From positions 20,734,446-20,798,445 of the forward strand of contig CP137675.1 of the NCBI GenBank assembly GCA_037976565.1: 64,000 nucleotides of DNA, written 5' to 3'. This document shows positions 12,701 through 25,500 of the stretch, piece by piece. This DNA comes from Mesocentrotus franciscanus (taxonomy: Eukaryota; Echinodermata; Echinoidea; Camarodonta; Strongylocentrotidae). A program made the translations under genes and the position numbers. The notes beneath the pieces were generated by a model. The model saw nothing but the letters and a program-made list of their open reading frames with translations, was not told the origin of the DNA and ran no database searches. Each line of letters starts with the position of its first letter. The stretch's first letter is position 1.

Positions 12701-15700
12701 ATGAGAATGAGGAAGATTTAGAGGATCTACTGATGCTTGAAACAGAACCCTTAAGTGATCAGGATGAAGGTGATAGTGGACACCAGAAATCAATATACCT
12801 CACTCCACACGAATCACCAACAAACACTTCCAACCTTAAGTATATGAAATCTCTGAAGGTAGACTTGGATGATAGCCTTTATCAGACTCCAAGTGAACAC
12901 TTTGGCTCCAAAGACACCATGGATGATTGTCTGGAAAACAATGATCCTCCTGTTACTGATATTGATGATTTACTAGGGTCAGATGATGGCTATATGGAGA
13001 CAGAAGAAAGTGACATGACAGTCAAACCAGATGTGTCTTCAAGCAGCGAGCCATGTCAAGTCAAAGCAACTACTTCACCACAGCTCAAGTCCAACAGAGA
13101 TTTTCTACGCAATGATGCAAAGGGAATTGTTAAGTCTTCACCCGTCATTTCATCATCAAAGCACAAGGCTGATATGGTTTTCTCCAAAGTAAAAGCTCCA
13201 GAAATGTCAACTTCCCCACCTCCAGTGAGCACCCCTTCCCCAAGATCCTCACCAACAGACTCAATGTCCTCCCAATCTTCACAAGAGTGCAGCAAGTCTG
13301 ATTCTTCAAAATCTGATGATGTAGTGAAGAGGGACAAGAAAATCTTGAGTAGTGTGTCCAGGAGGTTCAGGTCTTCCAGAGTTGACAAAGATGTGTTCAA
13401 GCAGAGAAGGAATATGTTTGAGGCAGCAAGTAAAGATGACACTCCGCTGAGTTCTGCATCTCCAAAGCCTAAGCCGCTTGCAAAACCTCAGACATTTTCC
13501 AAAGTTGACACAACACCTGCTAGTATTAAGAAGGGCAATATATCCATTGGACAAACAAAAAGCAATAAGTCTTCTATTGCCAGCATTGCAATACCCACAT
13601 CACCCAAACCAGGCGATACCAAATCTTCCAAACAGGAATCTATGCAAAATATAGATGAATCACCAAAACCGCAGAGCCCCAGGGCCAGACAGGATCAAGA
13701 GGTCTTTGGGGCTGATATTCGGGCCATGTCCAGTGTTGCATCCAGTATGGAGCACTTAAATGAAACCAAATCAATAACTGATCAATCTTCAAATCCCCTA
13801 GCTTCAGCTGTAGATGACATCTTTGCTTCTGCAATGGATGATGCTCTTCATGACACTTCATCTGAGGGATTATTCACGAGTTCTGAAGCTAGCCATGCTG
13901 ATTTTACCGTAGATTCGAGAGTTGACATACCTGTTATGAGGCCACCCACAGGCTTCAGAGATGATTCATCAATAGAGCCATCACAATCCCATCTAGAAGA
14001 TCTTGATTTTGATGATGAGGATGAAGTACATGTGGACAATAAAACTAGGAGTGAGCTGGAGGAAGAATTATCTGGTAGCAGTGGTGACATGGGCAAGAGG
14101 GATATTTCTGATTGTCAACCTAACTGGGATCACCGAAAAGGAACTGTCATCAAGGTTGTGTCACCTATTGTTGCCAGGAGTAAAAGTAGCTCACCTCAAA
14201 GTGGGCCAAAGAAACTCATCAAAGCTGATGCCCTCCATTTCAGTTCAGATTCCAGTGATGATGAGGAGGAGATGGATGAGGAGAATCCAGAAGTCCAGTG
14301 GCATGTCTTACCATCATCTTCTGAGAAGCATAATCCTACTAATCAAGTGGAAGATTTTATCATGTCTGAAGCATCATCAGCAGAGCGCACATTACAGGCA
14401 CAGGGCTCCTCGGGTTCGGACAAAGGTGAAGGCCCCAGGGGCTTTAGGGGTAGTGAGGAGCAGGCAGAATCAGTAACAAGTGATGAGACACCAATGTCAC
14501 CTAGGTTGCCTCCTGATGGTGATGAGTTCCCCGAACAAGTACAAGTATGTCCAAGTTCATCACCTACAATAAGTGCTGGCACTACACCTAAAGAGACAGA
14601 TGATCAAGCTGAAATGCGACTGAAGAGCATAACAGCAACCTCCGACTCGATGCCAGGGAAGAATACAAGCAGTTTCTCTGGCACAGTTAGTGCTAAGCCA
14701 TCACTTCCAAAGAAACCAAGCTTATCTAAGCTGAATACCTCTTTAAAAACATCTGCAGTATCCACAGCACCCACCGCTAAAATGTCTCTCGCATCTTTGT
14801 CATCACAGTCACAGGGCAAGGTACAGACACCTTCCTTTAAGGACATCAAGTTGAAAAGTCCACCTAAGATAGGAAATGACGATGTCTTTACATCTCCTCG
14901 CACAAGCCCCAAACTTGGGAGCCTTAACAGATGGGGCTCAAGGGAAAAGTCTGATGGTGATGATGACATAGTTGCCAAGAGAGGTGCATTGTTTGGAGAA
15001 GTCATCAAGAGAAGAACGTCATCTTCATCATCGTGCTCAACATCTCCCCCACCAACACCTGTGAGAACACTGTCACCAACTCATTCTCCACGCAAAAAGT
15101 CTGAACCTTCACCATCTTCTCTCAAATCCAGTAAGATCAGTACAATCTCAAATGTCAGTGGAAACAAATCTGAAACAGGAGACAGCAATCTTCCTGTACT
15201 TCTGTCCTCAAGCCCACCCGTTAACATCAGGACAAAGGAAAGACCAAGGTATGCCAATACTGATTCCTTTAATGATGGCTCAGATAATGACCAAGAAAGC
15301 AGTGAGAGCTCATTGCAAGAAATGCATACTAAGAGTGTTCTTTTGTCAGAATCAAAAGAAAGTGTGGCAGATATTAGCGCATTAACAGAGGAAAGTATTC
15401 AATCATCACCAGTTGCAGACAGTACTGTAGGGAAAGTAAGTGGTTCCTTGTCTCCTAAAAAAGGGCAGTCTCCATTGGCTAGGGCTGATGGGACCTTGTC
15501 ATCAAGAAGTGCTGCACCACCCCTCAAGCCAAGTCCATCTTCACTGAAGCCATCCATTTTAGACTCTTTGAATACTGTTTCAACATCAAATCAGAAATTT
15601 AAAGGGCTCTCAGTTCCGAAGAAGCTTTCCTCGACCACATCTCCCGTTGGGTCCTCGTCACAATCGGGTCCATCTAAAATTGGCGTTCCTTTGTTGTCCA

Positions 15701-17365
15701 GTTCTAAAGCAAAACCTTTGATATTGCCCATGAAAGGAGCTGCAGGAAGTGCAAGTTTACCCGGAAATGCTTTTAAATCAAAGCTCACTGCAAAGAAGTT
15801 CACGTGGGAAACAGAGAAGGACCATGGAAATACTACTAGCGAAACTAAGCCTTTAGGGTCAGTGTCCTCAAGCTTAAGCAAACCCTGTAAAGGTGAAAAG
15901 TTGGAGGGAGATACTTCAAAGAGGACAATTCCTCAGTTAAATTCTTCTGGTCGGGCAGCTATATCACCATCCCTCTCTAGATTGAGGCAAGATATAAAGA
16001 CAGCAGCTGCAACAAAAGAAACAAATGAACTGAAAGGAGAGCCCTCTTTGAAAAGTAGTCCAGACATCAACAGCAATGTGAAGGAGGAGCACAGCAGGCC
16101 CAAGGTGCCTTCCAAACCAGTTTTGGCTAGCAGGAATCTGTCTGATACACTAGCCACAAAAAGTTCCAAGAGAGTGTCCTTTGAAGGTGATGATGAAGTC
16201 CAGCGAGATCTCACTAATGAAATTAATTCCAAAGCTTTTAATAGTATGCACTCTAAGATTTCTCTGAGGGATGATACTGTTGAGGAGGTCAGTCTTACTG
16301 AAAGAACAGTACCAAATGATGTTCCCCCACCACTTCCATCATCCAGTCCCCCCAAATCAGAAAGTGCATTTGAGAATGCCAACCGTACCAAACCTAAGAC
16401 ACTACCCCTCACACTCCCAACCAGTGGGTCTGACACCTTTACTGGCAAAACCAACCCTCCAATACCCACGTCCTCTAAACCACCTCTTCCCAGTTCAAAG
16501 CCTCCCACTACATCTAGGTCCCCTCGGACAGGCATCAGCAAGACAGTGACCCCGATTATTGTGAGTGATGCGGATGATGATGCAGATGACGATGATGATG
16601 ATGAGGAGGAGGAGACGACTTTAGACATCGTTGATGAGGAGCAGCAGAGATCTCCTCCGACGTTACCCAAAATGCCACCACCATCTCCATCAAGACTGAA
16701 GAGTCCTGTGTATGATGTATCAGCAGATCTTCTCAGCAGTTTGGACCCAGAAGAAGGTGTGCTAGAAATCAGGGTAAGTCTCACCATCTTACTCTAACCC
16801 CTTCTACGTCATAGACAGCAAATCTACCTACTGGTAACAATGTAAATGCACATTCAGATTTGAGATTTTAGTGGTCCATATTTCAAAAAATGCAGAAAAT
16901 TGGCCTCCACTGGCATAACAAATAATGCACATAATAAATACATGTACCATCAATATAACTATTTTATACATATTAGTATTCATTATGTAAACATACATTC
17001 TAAATTACTCAAATGTCTCTCTACTTATTATATTCTTCATGAAACAGAAATAATTACAGTGGTGATTTGGAGGTTTGTTCCCAGTGAATATTTTAAACCC
17101 AAATTTACAATGCAACAGATTATTGAAACCTCAAAATTTGACTCCTGGAAGTTAATTTATGATAATTTCATGTAAACCTTGTGATAGAGGAGGGGATTAC
17201 CATTGTTAATCCTGTCTTCTAATCAAGCATATTTCCCCTTTTTCCTACATAAACTTTCATTTCCTGTTTTGTACTTAAGAAGATCCATTTTCCCTCGTAT
17301 TTTTAAAAACATAGTATATTTTGCTTTTTTTAATCTTGCATGAAGGACCTTATTACCATACATAT

Positions 17366-17427
<62 letters not shown>

Positions 17428-19456
17428 TTTTCCTATATTACTTTGGGAAATGAAGCTCCTGTACAACCAGAAAGTTTTTTTGACAATGAGAATTTCTAAC
17501 GATGCCTGCTTTGCAGCAAGATACTTTGAGAATTGCAAAAATTTAGTGTTGTGACTGACAGCATGAAATGTGTGAAAGAGTCTTGCTTGTAGTTTTCAGT
17601 TACCGATAGATGATTTCTACTAATATTTCTGATTTCTTTGTGTTTTCTTGTCTCAGACCCAAATGGAGGTCTTGGGGGGTGTTTCACAAAGATCCTAAGT
17701 TGAACTTATCTTTAAGTTGGACTTAACAATTATGGAAAGCCATAAAGCCATAGTGTAAAAGTTATTTTAAAAGGCATGAAATGTCGATTCAAATCATTCA
17801 TATTTTCTATTATCAAGCAGATTCAAGTGGAATTTATGAAAAGTCTAAAATACTTGAATTTTTGCTTTTTAATATATTTTATTTTCAGGCTACAAATTAA
17901 TGGCTCTCCATAATTTTTAAGTCCAACTTAGAGTTAAGTTCGACTTAGGTTCTTTGTGAAACACCCCCCTGGTATTACAAACTTAACATTATCAATAGGA
18001 TTGGATGGATATGTATGTATGTTGTATGACTAATGTTGATTACTAAACTAAAAGCCAAGCTTGGTGTGTATGAGAGAGTGATGTCTAGACTCAATGAACA
18101 TTTGTCTAACTGACTCTGTCAGTTACTCGGAAATACCAAGTAATGATGATGGATATAAGATTCAAGTATGACGAGATCTTCATATACATGTTTCTTTTTT
18201 GATCTAATCTGTGTATATGTGTTCATAGCTGAAGTTGTTTTTTTGTCAGCCAAAAGTATGACGACATGTAACTCATGTGACATTGATTTTGTGGGGTGCA
18301 AAACATGTACTTTCTTCTTCTGATTAAAAATATGGAATGGATGTATTAATTTAATCTTATTGAATACACTAGAATACAAAACAAAATAGTATTTTGTTAA
18401 CACAACAATAGCATAAACATGAATTGTAACATTATTACATTGGCTTTCTTGTCGTTAACTCACATAGTTATGAAATAGATTATTGTGCTGCTTCTAAATC
18501 ATGCACCATTAGTATATATGAACATTCAGACAAAATATTAATCAGTTCTTGTTGTATTTTTCCTAATTTACTAGCACATTCACCAAATGGAAGTATGAAG
18601 TGTACATGGTGTCCCACTGATTACATATATTGTATATTCAGATTCAGAAGGGCGTTATCTCTGTGCTACAGTATACGAGGTAACGTCCTTCTGGCTCCAA
18701 ACACATGCTATATGTTCTTGATTCGTCTAAAAACAAATATTGAATTTACTACTTTATCTTGACATTGGGCTTTGTAAATGACAGAAACGTTATATGAAAT
18801 ATGATTGAGACTAGGCATATAATCCATAAGTATGGCTTTTGAGTCTGTCATAAACACGGTGGGATTAGACTCTAAGCAGTAATGAGATTCTGTAAGAACC
18901 TGGTTATCTTTTAATAATGAGGTAGGGAGATGTAATTTGATAAGCTGGAGAAGACATGAGGGAAATCCATTATCAATTTGGCATCCTACGTACTGCATTT
19001 AATATTGTAGGCTAGTTAAGCTCAGGGAAATGTCATCATGTTCAGATATGTAGAAAGGTTTAACCGTGAAACATGCATAACCTATTGAGCTACGAAGGAG
19101 AAAAGTATTGTTTTTATAATTAGCAAAGTCAGTAATTATTTCACGTGCCTCAACTTTATGACATGTAATCCAGTTGATATATTGAGAGTACATGTGTGTA
19201 CTCGTAAAGGGCAGCCATCTCAGAACGATATAAAGGCAGAGGTGTGACAGTCTAGAGGAAGAAGAGATTGCAAATTACATGTGAGTTGATTGATTAACTA
19301 AATAATCATCTCTTAATTATGTCACTTGATACATATTCTAAATTACAGAATAATAAAAAAAAAAGCTGTTGTAAGCAGAGGTAAAGAGTAAGGGAAATAG
19401 AGGGGAATTGAGGGAGGGGGACAGGAGGAGAGAGTGGGTAAGAGGGAGGGAGACAG

Positions 19457-19502
<46 letters not shown>

Positions 19503-22500
19503 GGAGAGAGAAGGGGGAGGAGGTAGAGGATTAAGAAAACACTAGCAGGGCCCGTGGAAAATCCACGGGATTCTAGGGAGGGTGGGAGGGGGTTGTAAAT
19601 ACTTTAAAATAGATATGTGCTATCGATTTTTTTTGTTGTTGATTTTGTTGATTTTTTTATAATAATTTTTAATTATAATTTTTATTATATTAAAAAAAGA
19701 AGATATTTCTGTGCTAGATGATATCATTTTTCTTCATTGTATAGGCCTACTTTTTATCATTTTATAATTTTCTTCTTCTTTTCATTAATATTTTACTCGT
19801 TAGAATACCAACCTTTTGTTTGCTGTCCCATCATGTATCGTTTTGAATTTTTTAAATTTTTATCTGAATTATGTAATAAAACTTGAAAACTGGAAGAAAA
19901 CAGTGAAATCAATAATTTGTAATAAAATTGATGCAGATATTTTAGACTTTACCTTCGTTTTCACTTTCGTTATTTACGATTATTGTCGTCACTTCGTTCC
20001 TATTATTCTCACTATCCCTTTCCCGGATCCTCACTCTCGTTATCTATACGAATCAAGGGCGTCATTATAATCCGAGTTTGAGCATGGGGGGACACAATTA
20101 CATGTCACTCTCTCTCTAGTTATGCTGTTTCACGGCATGTACTTTCATTGGTGACCGGTTCATTTATTGTCTTTTTATCTTTGACGTTTCATTACATTTT
20201 TAGAGAAAAAAGACGATTGGTTGTACCGTTCTCGACTCTTAATCTTTGTCTGAATTCAGTTTCCCACCTCCCGCGCAAAGCGCGTAAGTTTTGACGTTTC
20301 ATTAAATTATTAGAGAAAGAAGACGATTCGTTCTTCCGTTCTTGACTCTTAATCCTTGTCTAAATTCAGTTTCCACCCTCTCGCGCGTAGCTCGGAAGCT
20401 TTGACGTTTCATTAAATTATTAGAGAAAGAAGACGATTCGTTCTACCGTTCTGGACTCTTAATCCTTGTCTGAATTCAGTTTCCACCCTCTCGCGCGTAG
20501 CGGAAGCTTTGACGTTTCATTAAATTATTAGAGAAAGAAGACGATTCGTTCTACCGTTCTGGACTCTTAATCCTTGTCTGAATTCAGTTTCCACCCTCTC
20601 GTGCGTAACGCGGAAGCTGTGACGTTTCATTAAAATATTAGAGAAAGAAGACGATTCGTTGTACCGTTCTCGACTCTTAATCCTTGTTTCATTAAATTTT
20701 TAGAGAAAGAAGACATTTCGTAGTACCGTTCTCGACTATTAATCCTTGTTTGAATAAAGTTCCCCCCCCCCTCCCGTGCGAAGTCAACAGAGAGAGAAAG
20801 AAAGAAAAAAGGAAAGATTTTAACCCCAAATCGTGGGGGGACATTTCACCACCTGAAAATTGTGGGGGGACATGTCCCCCCAAGATAATGGATTGACGCC
20901 CCTGATAGGCCTACGAATATTGTTCTCTGCATGCACTTTACTCCCATTATCATTTTGGTTATTTTCACACATTGCTAAGTTAATTTAGTCCTACAATGAA
21001 AATAATATACAAATATACAATGACACTCGAAGGATAATGGATTGACGCCCCTGATAGGCCTACGAATATTGTTCTCATGCACTTCACTCCCATTATCATT
21101 TTGGTTATTTTCACACATTGCTAAGTTAATTTAGTCCTACAATGAAAATAATATACAAATATAAAATGACACTCGAAGTGACTCGAGGATCTAGCTAAAA
21201 CTATTCGCATCGAAGGAACATCAAATCGTATTATCCCGAGGGCCATGGCGGCCCGAGAGCTAGAGAACACCATTGATGTTCCCGAGTGCGAATAGTTTTA
21301 GCTTGTTCCGAGAATGAGTCATTGTATATTTGTTTTATATCCCTTCCACCTGTAGGCCTATCATTCCTTGGACACTTCTGTAATAGCATGTACCGTACTC
21401 ACATTCACATCACATTCACATCACATTCAATAAAGAAAAAAAAAGAAAACAACAATTCATTGCACGGCTCAAAGACATGAAACATTGAAGAATCTAAAGA
21501 CACGCTATACAGCCAGTATTACAGGTACAGCAGTAGTAGAGTGCTGCAGTTACCGCACAGGGTAAATTGAATGGCGTGAGCGCCGTGACCGCCTGACACC
21601 GGGAGTTGCCCGTGCGGAGGCATTTGAAATTATGTAAGCTCGCTGAATTTACCTTCTCGCCAGTTATATGGTCTCGATAATTACAATCTATTTGCGTTAT
21701 TATTGTTGTGATTTTAATGTAGTTTTCATGAAAAGACCAATAAAGCAGAAGCTTGGACTATGATTATGTTGGCATGGTTCACAGAATTTGTATAAATATT
21801 TTCAAAGTAAAGATTTTACGCGAAAAATCGGACGGTTTGTGCCAATATATTGCACTAGTCGCACGAATTAACTCGACTGTGTGTGTGTGTGGGCGTAGAT
21901 CCAACATTACGTTCTCGTAAGTTTGGCTGCTGCAAAGGCCTATATATAGCAAGATGCCTAACACGGGATAGGCCCAACCCGTTGCGCCCTGTACTTGCTA
22001 CGCCACATGACTTGAGTGGATTGTCGTATGCTGTGTATTTCTCTGACATGCCCGTGAAGTGCCTACAAAGCATATCATACAGCAAGATGCCTAACACGGG
22101 GTAGGCCCGGTCCTTTGCAGCGTGTATCTGCTACAACACATTATGGAGTGGATCGTCTCTTAAAAGTGTTTCTCCTTGATTAGACAGAGGGCGGGTGCAC
22201 GCCATGCTGCCTCACTCGCGGGTTCGTCGCCTCCTTGCACGGACAACGCCGGCCGTGCTCTCGTCCGCCCGTCCTCCCGGGACCCGGAACCACCTTTAAC
22301 GACATCGACGGCGACCGCGGGTCGACGTGGCACGCGGATACGGGAGACATGCCTCGTGGAATTGTGTCGCCGTTCCCGCGCCACGGCGAAGGGGGGCGCG
22401 GTCGAGGAAAGACGTTTTTCATGAACCGTTTTTACCCCCCGCAACGATTTTGCGTATTAATATATAGATGATGATAAGAGATATGAAATTATTTATGAAT

Positions 22501-25500
22501 AGCCTACATGGTGATATCATTAAAATGAGTTTGTTCATCTCATTGTCTCCCACTTGATACAGTCAAGTGCCTTTTAAACCCATCAAGTCAACAATCATTG
22601 CAATAATTAAAGAAGAAACCCTCATGTCCTCATGTGCTTCAACAGTACAGTCAGCTGGATGAACTCACGTTTACTCAGAAGGAGTAATTAAGTGAAAGCT
22701 TTTTGATAAACATACATCTCATTTTCTTCAGCTATGTAGTACTTCGTTGTCCTTCTCCCTCTTCATGCTACGTAATGTCTAGCGGTCTACTTCTATCATG
22801 AGACCTTGATTGAAAAGAAAATTATTCTTGAAATTAGATTGAGAACATTGCAATAACTGCGGGAGTTGAGAGGGATGGGCTCATGGTGAAAGGCGAATGG
22901 ATGACGGGCAAGAGCATCTATACTAAACATGTATATGCAGAATGTTTATGGAAGAAATGATGACACATACAGGAATATATTTCAAGGACTTATTATAGGC
23001 ATGAGAATATTGTAATGATGGGTTACCTTGGTTACAAGACATAATAATGTTAATAGCATTTACTTACCTTAGAATTAACATGATTTTTTTTATCCAGCCA
23101 GGGAGGTATAGATGTGTGAAGGTTTATCTTGGACAGATTTTTATTTCTATTCTAAATCCTTATTGTTATTTTGTTGTGTCACCCTCTTGAGACAGATACA
23201 ATTTTTGTGTAAAGGAGGGATGAAAATATGAAGAGTGATTGAAAGGAATAGTACATATTAGAAAATACAGGCAAAACATTTAAGATCCTGTGTGCATCAG
23301 CCATACATGTATATTCAGCCTAATTAAGGCATCTTATGCAGAACCATCCCCTTCCCATTCTCAGCTTACTAGATCTTAAATAGATTGGTATTATGAATAT
23401 GAAACAGATTTCTTTGGATACTTCAGCCATCATATATTTGAGATTAATCATACTTGTCTAGTTCCCAACTGGAGAGTGTTATCTGTCACTTGCCTCAGGG
23501 TTAGATTTCAACATCCAGACAAACAGGAGCAGGATGATGAGTGAGATGTGCTCATGGATGGGCGTTTGAATCCATTCATGATGTATGTCATTCGTTTAGT
23601 TCGCACAATATTCCTGGCATGTTTTCCAAGTTTTAAGAATATAAATGATTAGATGAAGCAGTTTCATTAGCCTTCTGTTCTTTGTGGATGAAGGAAGATC
23701 TCGAAAGAGTTCACATAGAATGAAAGCATAGATTTCAAGCAGTAGATATCTCTTTAGGTTTCTATACTTCTATCATGAAGAAAGAATGCTTGTGTTTTGA
23801 CAAGAGGATTTCTGCTGAATTTTACAAATATGTGACAAAATAGGCATGATGCATGTTTGACTATATGCTAAGAATATCAATTCACAGGATTTTAAGATAA
23901 AGTTGAGTTCTGGTCATGCGATTGCATTGTGAAAGAAACGGTGTGGAATCGATCAGAAAAGGTTGATCATCTAGCATATAAGTATTGGTGTGTACTGCAA
24001 GGTTCTGGAATCATCAAAATGATAAGAAATGTGGCCCAGTCTTGGTAAAGAAACAAGCACCGTACACAGAAATATGTATATGGGACTACACGAACATGTG
24101 GCATAAAAATCCGTCCCGATTTTTATGCTGTTGCATGCCATATTTAGAATATTAAGGCATTTGAGGAGCCATGCTTTTCAGGGAACATTTTTTATCTGAT
24201 GTTCTTCCACACTTGCATAATAACAATGATAACGCTCACAAATTATTTTTCACCTCTTCCCAGAACTCAACCTTCTCTTTAATTCTTCCATCTTATAATG
24301 TTCATGCTATAGTACTGTTCTCACTGTCCAGTGTAATTTTCTGCTTTCTTGATAAGTGTATTTAGAAATATTCATAGCAATATTGATAGCAAATCATTCT
24401 TTTAAAGTTTGTTAGAGGTAGACTACTTTCATTCAATATGAAGATAACAGAATATTCAAAGCTTTAGACTCCAAATAGATCTTAGTTTGGGGGTTTTCTG
24501 TTGTTATATTTCCCACAGCCCCTGTTTTGTTCATACATTTCTAATCTCCTATATGGTCCTCTTAGTATATAATCATGCTTTATCACCATCCAGTAGCTTG
24601 TATAGGAGGAGAGCTACTTGATCATAGTTAATTGGTGATCTCAGGTCTCTGGATGCAATTTGTTGAGGTCTGTTCCCATTGCATGTGATATTTTTCTCTA
24701 TGTTTATAGTGTGTTAACAGATGCAAGCTGAGAATTTTTAATCAAGAGAATGACATCTATTCAGCATATGGAGGTACTTTTAAAGTGAACAAGATTAATA
24801 GTTGTTGCCCTCATCAAATATCTCAGGAGTTAGGTCTTCCTCACTATCAGTCTCAACCCTCATGGTTTTTAAAGGCACCAAGTCCTCATATTTTAAACCG
24901 AAATGCCTCTCAGGGATGATATACTCAGGAAGATGTCAATCTTCCTGATATACTCAAGGCAGATACATTGCACATCCCAGAGTGCCAGGATTCAATAGTT
25001 AGACAGTGGTAACAGTCCCATGTTGTATGAGGAACTCTGTTGGAATGAAATAATGACATTCCAAGCTAGGTTCTCTTGTACTCTTAATCATTCCTGGTAT
25101 TTTAAGGGTTAATGACTGCTTTGAATACCAGGAAGAGTAGAAAGGATGTTGTAATGTTGATTCTCAATTACACCGGTATGCGAGGGGTTAAAAGACAGCT
25201 ATGGGAACCAGGATGAAGTAAATCATGACACTGAAGGATGATAACTTCATCCTGAAGCATATTGATGTGAGTATGCTGAGAAGTATTGCTGTACAGGAGG
25301 ATGAACTTATAATCACAGTGGTATGTAAAGGGTTAAAGGACTGTAATAGACTGCAGGAGGATGGGAAGCTATGAGTATGAGGTAGGGAGAAGGATATCTT
25401 ACTTGTGAATCATATTGGTATGTGGCATCCAGTCCATTCATAGCATTAGTCCACACCTAACTATGTTTATGCTTGGAATGTGGAGGGCCAGCTAGTAGTA

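Larger units (their letters stand above)
19542..22468 (-). mobile_element. Non-autonomous Helitron, copy 1
   Basis: On the minus strand the element starts TCTATATATTAATACGCA (right end, 22468) and ends hairpin CCCGTGGATTTTCCACGGG, a short spacer and CTAG (left end, 19542). The flanking bases give insertion between A and T. TC start, hairpin plus CTRR end, A/T target and no target duplication are the Helitron hallmarks. No Rep/helicase frame is present, so it depends on another element. It retains the empty site (21343-21350) where copies 2 and 3 carry a hAT element, but has its own insert at about 20053-20904. Confidence 0.85.

Noticed and set aside
15933..16787. 284-codon antisense open frame under the giant exon
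   Set aside because: It mirrors a Ser/Pro/Asp-rich sense frame whose antisense codons rarely make stops. It has no domain or splice support.
22160..22471. Several overlapping open frames on both strands (also 25457-25879 and 37105-37380)
   Set aside because: They fall in the CpG-rich Helitron module, where stop codons are rare. The frames are not kept consistently among the three copies.
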